Of a stretch of DNA of 64,000 nucleotides, positions 1-11,000 are shown one piece after another. Source of the stretch: Cordia subcordata (taxonomy: Eukaryota; Streptophyta; Magnoliopsida; Boraginales; Cordiaceae). Both the position numbers and the translations under genes were made by a program. The notes beneath the pieces are model-generated. The model ran no database searches. It worked only from the letters and a program-made list of their open reading frames with translations, and was not told the origin of the DNA. How positions within the stretch are numbered: position 1 is the first letter of the stretch; every line of letters starts with the position of its first letter. The stretch spans positions 7,670,501-7,734,500 of the forward strand of contig JAPTOF010000001.1 of assembly GCA_028554755.1 (NCBI GenBank). Direction: 5' to 3'.

Positions 1-176
1 TGGTAAAAACTGCCAATATGACAAACTTATCATTATGCAGTTGTTATTAAAAAAAAAAAGGTTAATTTCTTAATTGTAAATATTGCAATGGTGATTTGAT
101 TACGTTTACATCCATCATGTAACTTTTGTGCTACACTATACATGCATCTTAGCTTTCACACACACACACACACATA

Positions 177-893
177 TGGCCTGTTTGGTGCAATTAGTAG
201 ATTAAGTAGCGGATAGCAGTTTGGACAGTGAATAGCTGTTGTGTTTTAGCGGTTAGTGGATAGTTGTTTCACTAACGAATTGTTTTAAATGCGTTCGATA
301 AAACTAGCTATTAGGTTAGATGGTGAATGCAAAATGACAAAAAATATATTGGTATCAGATTATTGTTGTGATGATGGTGATGATGATGATAATGCTGATG
401 ATAATAAAATTACTTTTTTTAACATTAATTTTATTAATATTGTAAACAAATATTTTTTATTATAGAAATGTTTTAATTGATTGAAAATTTATATTTTCTA
501 AAAAATAATGAATGGACAAATAAGACCTATACTTTTTAATATATTTTGATATGGATAGAATTTCAAATTAATTTTTTGTTATTTTGTATTTATATTTGTG
601 AAAAAAGAAATGTAAAAATGTAAACAAAATTGGATAAAAGGGTACAATTATCAAAAAGATGTTAGAGAAAGGGCAGTATTGCCAAAAAAAGGTAAAACAC
701 TAAACTCTACTTTTGAAACTTTAATAATATTCGCTTTTTACAAATACTACTTCAAATACTATTTAGAATAAAAACACTACTTAAAATACTATTTGCCGAA
801 CAACCAAAATGAGAAGAAGTAGTGTTTTGACTTAGTCAAGACACTAAACACTACTTAAAACACTGTTGCTGAACAGGACCTAAGTAGTGTTTA
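177..893. repeat. hAT-like MITE candidate
   Basis: The left end (GGCCTGTTTGGTGCAA, from about 176) resembles the reverse complement of the right end (GGTCCTGTTCAGCAACA, ending about 893). The interior repeats 'actacttaaaacact'-type words in both orientations and has no ORF. This layout fits a small non-autonomous DNA transposon of the hAT type. I could not fix a convincing 8-bp target duplication, so the boundaries are approximate. Confidence 0.4.
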
Positions 894-1799
894 GTATTTT
901 TTATCAAGTCAAAACACTAGTTTCTCCCATTTTAGTTACTCGGTGGAGGTCGATAGATAACTTTTTACTTTAAAAACTATCGATTATTTTTGGAAAATTA
1001 TATTGGGCAAGATTTGCACTATAGAGGGTATTATTTGATCCTTCATAATTATGACCAAGATAGCATGATAAGGCAACATTCTATCAGTCCTTGGCCATGT
1101 AAAAGTCACGCTGTTAGGTCTTTTTTCTGCCATATCTACGGCTATCTCTCAATTATTGCAAATTGTGCATGCATCTGGGCTGATTCAAGGTATCATAACC
1201 AACATATATAGATTTATTTATGACCAAGATCATTATCTATTTTCTTGATCTATATGCAATTAATATATAATCACATGGAAATGTGAGATTACATCCTAAA
1301 TAACATGATTCGTGATGGCGCAGAAATGGAAAAAGGAACCATCAATTTGCTTAATTAGAACATTTTGGTATTAACAAAGAAAATCTATTTTGCTGTGCCT
1401 TTTTTTCTGTTGTAACTCAATCGAGCTCAATTAAATTGGAGAGAAGCGTTTTTTGGTGGATTGTGCATCGTGACAATTCAATTGATATACGTGAAAACAG
1501 TGTTACTTGCACATTATGTCTCAATGTCCTAATTAGCATGTGATTTGCGGGACGGATCCAATTTTACTTCTTCTTCTTCTTCCTCCTTTTTTTTTTTTTT
1601 AAAAAAAAATGAGAATTGTAATATAAAATTCGATAATTATACATGTAATCATTTTTTGGGATGAGAATTGATTTAGTTTGCTGACTAAAAATACATATAA
1701 ATTCTAGATATTTAATTTAGTCCAATCCACCAACCTCTTACTCAAAAAAAAGATTCTGAGTTTTATTTTTAAAAAAAAACCGAGGATTACGGTATATAA

Positions 1800-2027
1800 G
1801 GCCCATTTGATTGAATTTATTAAATGAAAAATTACTTCTTCTTTTTTTTTTTTTTAATAAAAGACGTATACATTTTTAATAAGTATCTAACTTGGCTATC
1901 AATAAAAATTACAATTTTCAAAAAGAAAAAGTTCAAATTCTATTTTTTTCTTTTTCTAAAAATATTTTATTCAAAAGTTATAAAAAATTATTATTTTTTT
2001 TAAAAAAAGCTAACTCAAACGAGGTCT
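1800..2027. repeat. MITE-like repeat, GTTTGGATTG terminal family
   Basis: An AT-rich, non-coding stretch of about 230 bp. It opens with GGCCCATTTGATTGA and closes with the complement of a similar word (AACTCAAACGAGGTC). The same terminal theme recurs at about 37746-37965, 52065-52289 and 53460-53680, so this looks like one member of a dispersed MITE family. The ends are divergent and I see no clear target duplication. Confidence 0.4.
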
Positions 2028-2508
2028 CAGAAACGATTATGAAAAAGACATGATTAGATTTTCTAAGATCTGGTATGCAAAGCCAACGTATCATTATAAA
2101 AAGAAGGAAATAACATTTCATTTTGACCATGATGTTGGGTATTTCTTCAACCTCAGAATCATTGTCTTCTTCAGATTAAATAGTTGATCCAGATCATAAG
2201 TTAAAAAAAAAAAACTATGTAAAACATTACAAACATAGAGCTCATTGTTTAATGTACTTTTGAAAAGCAAAAGAACTTGTAATAGTTAATCGTGATTGAT
2301 CTTACGAACCGATGCAATTAACAGACTTATTTAGTTATCTACACCAAATCCCTTTCATGATATATTGACTATTTTGCTATTATTTAGTATTTACCAATCA
2401 TCATTCATAAATTTATAAAAAAAATACTAATCTAATCTTTAATTATATATTGACATGTGAAATTAATGGAGACATCATCATAATGCATAACAAAAAAGAG
2501 CAAGTTGC

Positions 2509-2773
2509 CCCCAGGGGCATAGGTGAGTTGGTAAGTGGCCAGGTGATTAGGGTGGAGACACCCTGACAACGCGGGATCGAGTCCGTGTGGCGGCAGTACT
2601 CCGCTGAAATATTGCGGGGGCTGTTGCTGGATTTCCACGCCCGTTGGTCCTCTCCCTGGTCGGGCTGCCACTCACGCACATCCCTCGATTTACCTCCCGC
2701 CTGGTTAAGGGGCCTCTGGCCAGGTGGGAAAGGGGTTCTCCTTTGGTTAACCCTTTAAAAAAAAAAAAAAAAA
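2509..2773 (+). mobile_element. tRNA-derived SINE
   Basis: A GC-rich island in AT-rich DNA. It has an RNA polymerase III A-box-like word (TAGGTGAGTTGG, 2520-2531) and a B-box-like word (GGATCGAGTCC, 2574-2584), spaced as in a tRNA gene. The body ends in a poly(A) run from about 2757. The insertion is bracketed by a perfect 17-bp target-site duplication (AAAAAAGAGCAAGTTGC, at 2492-2508 and 2774-2790). The intact duplication suggests a fairly recent insertion. It lies about 550 bp upstream of the NAP1 start codon. Family name not determined. Confidence 0.85.
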
Positions 2774-3318
2774 AAAAAAGAGCAAGTTGCATTTTGTTCT
2801 CCATGTTTTGTCACAATTGTATAAAATTTTTTGTATTTCAAATCTCACAAATAATCCTAATATTTTAAAAAAAAATATTGTACAAACCTCTAAACTTTTC
2901 AAAAAGTTATGTAATATTTTTTATAACACAAAAAAATATTAACAATATATTTTATAACATAAAACTATTAACGAATTTTAAAATCACAAAAATTTTTATA
3001 CGACTTTAACGAGACCGAAAAGATGCGTGTAAAAGGAGCCAAATCCATAAAAGCCTGGCAACCAAAATCTATTATTTTTCAATGGTGTTGTGCTCTTGTC
3101 GTAAAAGCCGTTAAAGCACAAGTCCCTACTCTCTGCAGACCTGCAAAGCAACTTTGAATATGCCCATCAAGCTGTCTTCACTTCTCTCTGTTCACCCTTC
3201 TAAGGTTGTCACCTAATCTTCTAAGCTTCCATACTATCCACACACACACAAAGCACACACAAGAGTCTAGAGTCTTGGATTGCATTGCAACTGCTTGTAC
3301 ACCATAACTGAATCAAAA

Positions 3319-6300
3319 ATGGGTGATCAGAATGATGACAAGTCTGGTCTGCCTGCTGCAACTGCTGGTATATACTTCTCCATATACTTAAAACACATAG
3401 CCTTTGGCTTTTGGAATTATGGAAAGTGCTTATTCTTAGTTGCTTTTTTGCTTTACTGATTGCAGCTCTTAGTTCTGAGGATCGTCAAGATCTTCTTAAT
3501 GCCATCAAGGTTATCTTTTTCAACCATAAGATTGTTCTTTTAAGATGAACATGCTATAAGATTGATGGGTTCCCAAAATCAGGATTAAAAGAATGGAATA
3601 TGGTTATAAAATGATTGTTTATTTGTTTGATTGGACTTGTCAACAGACCAAGCTTCAAGATTTGGCGGGAGATCATCAAGATTTCTTGGACACACTCTTA
3701 CCTGATGTCAGAAAACGTGTTGATGTCCTGAGGGAGATTCAGGTCTGATTCCTGATTACCAATAATATTCATTGTTCATTTGCCCTTTTATGAATTTCAT
3801 CGAATGTATAGTGATCCTGGTTCTAGTAATGAAATCAGTCTCCAGCGTTGTTGCAAGTTAAATCTGCATATAGTAGATCTAGAGCTAGTCCAACGCTTCT
3901 CTGCGCTCCGCGCATAACTGGAATTTCCTGCCATTTATGTAATTCCTTTTGTTTAGTGAAGTGTAAGTATTTACGCTAGTTGGTATGTTGAGTAGTCATT
4001 TGGGTTTTTTCTTGTAATATGTAATTGTTCGATTTGGTACATTGTGCAAGAATTATTTCACAATAGAGACCAATTAGCTTCTTGTATCATGGTTAAGTTA
4101 CTTGTTCTCAGTTTTAGTTTCTTGTATCGCGGTGAAGTTACTTTTTCTCAGTTTTGCTGATTGATAAGTTGGATTTCCTGTTTGAGGGGTGCATCACAGA
4201 TTGGATATATATATGTGTGTATGTATATATATATATGTATGTATATATGTGTGTGTATATATATGTGTGCATATATATCTGTGTGCATATATATCTGTAT
4301 ATATATATATGTGTGCATATATATCTGTGTATATACATATATGTGTGTGTGTGCATATATATATGTGTATATATATATGTATATTTCAAGCTAGGTAATA
4401 TTAAAGAGGTTTAGGCTACTATTTCGAATTAATAGATTGGATTCCACAAAGGACATGACTAATTAGGTTTGAAATTAGCTATATTCCTCAATCCTCATCA
4501 TGCAATAGAAAAATGGTTGTACGGTACTAGTTCATTATGTAGTAGACTATGGTGTAAGCATTGATTCTTGTTCTGCTAATGTTATATGAAATTGATAATT
4601 GAAAGAAAGACTTTCTTTGGATCTTTTTGGTTAACAAGCTACGCCCATCTTGTTTTGGTGTTTATATTATGAGCAACCTTTGAATAATTTAAGAGGATTT
4701 GTCTAGTCCCTCCTTTTAACTGGTAAACAAGCTTATAAATATGTAGTTCATTGTAATGAGACAAATTTGTTTTTCCTCTGGTAACATATATTTGTAAATG
4801 AGCAAGAACTCTGGCTTTGTCTCTTTCTATTCAGGATATGATTTTGCTCAGTATCTTCCATGCTTTCTGTATGCAGAGCCAACATGATGAGTTGGAAGCG
4901 AAGTATTTTGAAGAGAGGGCGGCCTTGGAAGCGAAGTACCAGAAGTTGTATGAACCAATGTATTTGAAGGTATACCACCTCTCGTGTATAGATGCATTGT
5001 TGCATCACAACTGTTATAGTCTGGAGAAACACCAAGAGGATTAACCAAGATCATATGTGCACTCATACCCATACAAATAAGAAACTTCCACTGTGGTCAA
5101 AGTCATCTGTTAACTATTCATCTGAAAAGAAAACTCACCTGTTAACTAATCCAATCACTTTTGAAAAATTTGCTTTCTTGTTACCCAAAAGGATTTGGTT
5201 AAAAAGTGAGAGGTCCCTCTATGTTGGTTGAATTTAATGCTTATGATGGACTAGATAAGTATTTATATTCATGAATCTGAAAGTTTGGTTTTTGAACATT
5301 TTGGATAAATGAAATGACTTAGTTGTAGTGATATCTACTCCTTGAATCTCTAGTTGAACTCTAACTTCTGATGAACTGTCTCACAGGCCAATTGAGTTTC
5401 TGAAACACATCGCCACAGATCCTTAGTTTTCTCAACTTCTCATCGGTCTTTTTGTTGACAATCTGCAGAGATATGAAATTGTGAATGGTGTAGCTGAAGT
5501 TGAAGGAGTTTCATGTGGAACTACAGCAGACAAGGAAACTGATAAATCAACAGGAGGTAGTTGTGAAGGGCAATATTTTTTCTCTTCTTATCGTATCTGA
5601 ATGCTCTTCAATCCAATAAATGATGTCTTTCATGCAGAAAAAGGTGTCCCTCATTTCTGGTTCACTGCAATGAAGAACAATGAAGTATTATCTGAGGAGG
5701 TAAGGCTGGTGAAGATCGCATTTAAGGACTCTAGTGCAACATAGATTATTGAGCTTTGTCAATTTTGCTTTTCTTGCATTTCAGCAGGGTACAACTTGCA
5801 GTACTGATGATTTATCATTTGCATTTACAGATAACTGAAAGGGATGAAGATGCTCTGCGGTATCTAAAAGACATAAAATGGAGTAGACTTGATGGTTCTA
5901 AGGGGTTTAAGCTTGAATTCTTCTTTGATTCAAATCCCTACTTCAAGAACACAGTGCTAACTAAAGTATATTATATGATTAGTGAGGATGAACATATTTT
6001 GGAGAAAGCGACAGGGTAAATTTTTCTTTATCATTTTCGCTCAGGGACTTTTGGTTTTAACATTTTATTTCTATTATAATTTTCAGTTATGTTGGGTATC
6101 TTTTAGGACAGAGATTGAGTGGTTTCCTGAGAAGAACTTAACAAAAAAAGTTCTAAAGAAGAAGACAAAGAAGGGGCCTGAAAATTCGAAACCAACCACA
6201 AAAATTGAGGATTGTGTAAGCGTTTTTAACTTTTTCAACCCACCAGAAGTACCGGAAGATGAACATGGACTTGATGAGGAAAGGGTAAGCTTCTAGTAGA

Positions 6301-7209
6301 CTGCAATTTCGGTATTTCATAGCCATTTCTCTGCTGATAATTTTATCATCCTTTCCGTATTTCAAGCCATGTCTCTATTGATAATTCTATCATCCTTCTC
6401 TCATCTACAGGCTGAATTGCTGCAGAGTCAAATGGAACAAGATTATAATATTGGGTTAGTGAGAATAAGTTTTCTTCAAATATTAAAAACACCTTCCAGC
6501 TTAAGTTTTTTAATTGTATATTCTTAACCATTGGAAGTATTTGTAGAAACTTGATTTACTCGCGGAGGGAAGTTATACATTTATGATCTTTTTCTCATCC
6601 ATTCTATTTTTCTTGCCAAAGCATATAGTTGTTTTTGCTTTCATAATCCTAACATTGCTTGCAGTTTCAGACCCTTCATGTATCTTCTCACGGTACAAGC
6701 CCTGCAAGGCTGGCATTTGTCCCGCTTTCCAGTTCAGAGTGATTATTGTGATTTTTTCCTTTTTCTTATGTTTGCTAGGTCGACAATAAGAGAGAAAATT
6801 ATCCCTCATGCTGTGTCTTGGTTCACGGGGGAGGCTGTTGAGGATGACGATGAGTATGAAGACGATGAAGATGACGATGATGATCTGGAGAAGGATGATG
6901 ACGAAGATGACTCTGAAATTGAAGCTGAAGAAAATGAAGATGATGAGAAGAGTATGAAGAAGGTACGAATGCAGAATGTTCCTTTTCTGTATTACATGTT
7001 TTTCTTTTCCAAGATTTGGGAGGTTGCAGCAAGCTGAGACTTCTGAAGTTTAATGGTAGAAAGCTTAATGGTAGAAAGCTCCTGTTCTCGAAGATTATCC
7101 TTTAGAAACCATGATAAAAGCCAACCAACTTTTTCTCTGTTACAATCATCTACTCTGCTAATTTCAGGGGGATGGAAGCACAAATTCTGGTGAGGTGGTT
7201 GCAGGATGA
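3319..7209 (+). CDS. NAP1: NAP1-type nucleosome assembly protein (histone chaperone), 11 exons
   Basis: Binds H2A-H2B and moves them to and from chromatin in nucleus and cytoplasm (family knowledge). Exons I read: 3319-3367, 3466-3509, 3647-3742, 4877-4969, 5469-5556, 5638-5699, 5831-6015, 6107-6284, 6411-6454, 6779-6962, 7168-7209. All are joined by GT-AG introns, and the 1065 nt stay in frame (354 aa). An N-terminal dimerisation helix rich in E/K/L leads into the NAP fold ([47 protein letters not shown]). A long acidic tail (D/E-rich, about residues 301-336) follows. The last exon adds only [13 protein letters not shown] and stops. The C-terminal CKQQ-type prenylation box of many plant NAP1s is absent, so this may be a truncated paralogue or one splice form. 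The 5' UTR probably begins around 3130. Identity is certain; the final exon is less so. Confidence 0.93.
4201..4385. repeat. TA/TG microsatellite in NAP1 intron 3
   Basis: About 185 bp of alternating purine-pyrimidine DNA (TA, TG and CA steps in runs such as 'gtgtgtgtgcatatatata') inside the longest NAP1 intron (3743-4876). It produces several spurious ORFs of Y/I/C/V repeats on both strands. Such tracts are length-polymorphic and can adopt Z or cruciform forms. Confidence 0.9.
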
Positions 7210-8066
7210 TCAGACTTCTGGATGCATGAACCCATCCTTTTTTGTCATAATGATGATTGTGAAACCAGTTTTCTTGTCCTTGGGGTGCTTCTATATTCAA
7301 TTGATTATTTATTTTTTCGGTGTGCACGAATGTTTTGGGTGGGGTGGGGGAGGAAGTCATGAGAGCAGAGTTGATTATTGTTTTCACAAACAGGCCAGTG
7401 AAAATTCATTTTGTTAAGCTGTCAGCTTTTCTTGGTTGTTGGAAGATGTAGAAGACGATTATTAGTAAGTTCACCTGATACTGTTTGCATTTGTTCTTGT
7501 AAGCCTGTCAACTGAAAGAGTTCCAAGAGTGGATTTCAAAATTTGCTTGTTTCATCATAGGTGCTTCAAGGTAGATCTTAATAATCTAAAGCAATCTGTA
7601 TAAACTCCTAGAGCATGTACTTAAGAGGTAATAATGGATAGCGAAGAACGTGGTGATATCTTGCATTACTCAAAATCCAATCCGGTTATATACACTTCTG
7701 AAGTTCTCGTATGATTAGAGAAGCATATTAAGCCTCCTGCTGTGCTACCCAGAGCAGAGGCATTAACTAGCAGGTTACATTTCACCAGGACCAAAAGAGT
7801 GGAAATACATGCTGCACAAACTAAAACAATGGAAGCTAACATAAGATTTAGCTCTTTTTATTTCTGAATAAAGAATCAGAATCACCTACCAGAGACTAGA
7901 GACAAAAATAGCAAATGGATCTCAGCAGCAGGGTCAGTTTCAAGCAGCCATCCGTGTTGATTCAAAACATGTTTCTGCTATCTATTTTAATCTGTAACCG
8001 CTTCTTTCTATTCTAAATCCTGTTCTCAAAGTCAAGGATCAACAAAAATGATTCAATCAGTTGTTG
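7210..8066. other. Convergent 3' intergenic region between NAP1 and PM-ANT1
   Basis: Contains the presumed 3' UTRs of the two convergent genes. No ORF with family character is present. An alternative 3' splice site (CAACAG-like, near 7386-7393) followed by a short reading frame could give a different NAP1 C-terminus, but the phase I tried ends almost at once. Confidence 0.5.
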
Positions 8067-11000
8067 CTACAAGCCAGTCCAATTCATAAACTTTTTGACC
8101 TCGTCATATAAAACTAATACAGCTGCAGCACCGGTGCTCCTAAAGATATTTGATAAAGCTCCACGATAAAAAGAAGCTAAACCCTCTGTTCTGTATATTT
8201 TTCTCCAGCAATCCAATGTACTTCTGTACATTGGCTGCTCTAAGCCGGATTGCATCATCATTCGCCTCCGAACTGTATCCAGTGGGTATGACAACAACCC
8301 AGCAGATGTCGTGACTGCTTGAGCCACCACCCAACGCTTCCACAATGCCGCATCTGATTTAGATCCCTCTGACATCTTCTCTTTCAAGGTATCGAAACCG
8401 CCAAAATAAAGGCCCCGGTGAACAATCATTCCGTGAATAGAGGCAGGGAGTCCCTGGTAAATCCCTCGAATTCCATTTTTCCCATATATGGTCCTCAGAA
8501 AATGGCAGATACCTTGGAACTGACGACTCTCAGTTCTACCAAGGTCGGCAGCAAGGCGCGTGTGCGCAATATCGAGGGGATAGATGATGATCAATGTTGT
8601 ACAACCTGCAGCAGACCCAGCAATAAAGTTGGCAGGTGGACCAGAAAGAAAGTCACCTTCCGTAGAGTTACCACGCAAGATATTCCTATATAGATCCTGT
8701 CAGCAAATAAGACGTGATTAATAATAGAACAAAAGCAAACAGTAAAAAAGTCATATATAAGCAGGCAAGGTTAAAATACTTGAGGTTGAAGACACAAGGG
8801 AAATCTGCTGAACCTCAATAAAGGTACACTTGATTATCATAACACAATTAGAAATTTTCCCAGTGAACACTGAAGCAACACTATCCATCTACCTAACAGA
8901 TTAAGCTAGACGAACTCTTGAAAATTTATGATTTCCCTACTTTACAGATTATGACTAAAGGTAAATCTCTGTATTCTATGATTTTCCAAAAAGATATTTC
9001 ATGTCCATTAAATAAGGCCATCTCCAATGGCTGGCTTTCCCTAGAATAGGCAGTGAAATTGGTTTTCTCTATGATAGGGAGCTCCATATTTTATCCCCAA
9101 CAACACTCTCTATTTAGTACTCCTCCAACTCCTTTTTCTAAAACAGAAGTGCCCACACACTCACCTTGTCCCCATCTCCTCTCCAAACCCTCCCCTGCCA
9201 AATACTTTTCAGTCCCTTCTCCCTCTGTCTGCCATCCTTCCCCCTTCTCTCAAACCAAGCTTCCTGTCTTCATCTTCGCCAAATTTTACCTGTGTCAGCC
9301 CCAAATTTCATCTCTCCATCTCAGTGTCAAATTTCACCCTTTTACAGGACCTTAAGGGAAAAGCTGGGGAAGCCATCTAATCTCAAATTTCCCGTCCAGA
9401 AAGCCACCTCAAGAAATATCATGATCACTCATTGATGGAAAAGACTTCATAACCACTTTTTCTAATCTCAAGCAAGTTTAAATTCAACCTCCTAGGTGCT
9501 GATGGTGTAAAATCTTGACCGCAAGAAGATAATCTTGAATACCAAACACAAGCACTGGTATTGAAGTTTCTATAAAAGGCAGTGAATGGAGCTTGAATCC
9601 AATCTGTCTTGACAAGTCCATTTCTTGTTTGCCAACAAAACAAGTTTGAGTGACATAAAGCTCAGAGAAACTAGCATTAATTGGAGAACACCCTCGTCTT
9701 AAGACCTTTTCCCTTTGGAGTTGTTGCTTTTTCATCATTGGAGTATTTTGGAGTAGTTTGGTGAGTCTCTCTGGATTGCCAGTTTTGAGGAGCGAAGAGA
9801 AGAAATGGCAAGTTGGTTAAGATAGAGAGTGAAGTGGCAAGATTGTTAGAGATGAACTTTGGCTAAAAAGGTAATAGAACTAGTGGAGTTGCCCTAACCT
9901 CCATGCAGAATAAGGTAATTACGTAACTTTTCCATGTAGCAATGACAACATTATTCTAGAAAGTGGAAAGCATGCAGATAAAAAAATCCTTTAACAATCA
10001 CGCATAGTGTTGGCTGTATGGACATCATAACTTAACCAAGGGAGAAAGGACAGTTGCATTAATGAGAAAATTGTGACTACTTATATTGACTTAAAGGAGC
10101 TTGAAAAACCAGACGAAGAGTTCATAGACGAGTTTCACTCTACTGCAAAAGTGTACACCACTCTAAAGGCAGCAATACATTTTTTAAAGCTGAGCAACTG
10201 AAAAAAGTCCTTGAAGCAAAGAGATGCAGAAACATGAGAAAATATGACTTATGTCACTATAAAGGAACTTTTTTGTAAAATCACAAAAAGTTCCTAGTGA
10301 TTGTAGATTTATAGAGCATAGACAATGTTTTAAAGCTCTTAAAGGCTAGAAGTATAAAATTTTAAAAGTAGTGAAGCATGAGATTCTTTTCAACTAACTA
10401 GATGTCTGTGCAAGACCTAGTCTTGGCCAATATTCGAGTCAACTTCACGGACAGCATACCTGAGAAACTTTGCTGCAGTATGAAAATTAATAACACAACA
10501 ATAAAACATAAACTCACGTATGTAACTGCAATATACATGTCACTTATGATATCTCTTCGTAATTAAACTCTTAGCATAGAAATGAAGTCAATCAAGATCT
10601 GGAGATTGATATATCCCCTTAACCTCAAGCATGTGATGTGAACCACTTTTGCCTCAACATCAACATAGCGATTGCATTGAGGCCATTTATTAATGATAAA
10701 GGCTTCTCTTGCTCTCTGGTGTATTTTGGAATGGGTTTGGGGTTTTTCACTATAATATATGGGCCAAAAGGTATCACTTTTTTGGAGTTGTGGAATTTTA
10801 TTATGGTTTTGAATTCTCAAGAGGAATCTATGTGATAGTTATATTCTTTCTACCTGAAGGAATATATGATATACAATCTACCAATGTTGTTTAGTATCGG
10901 AGGAAAGATTATAAACCAGTTCCATCCATGTTATCTCCCCAGGTTAACAGCTCTATTAAATTAACACGCTTAGATTTGCAAAAAAGAATGGGGAAGGCTG

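Noticed and set aside
2644..2868. Small ORF over the GC-rich island
   Set aside because: The island is a SINE, and the reading frame runs into its poly(A) tail.
4138..4414. Overlapping ORFs rich in Y, I, C and V on both strands
   Set aside because: They are translations of the TA/TG microsatellite in a NAP1 intron.
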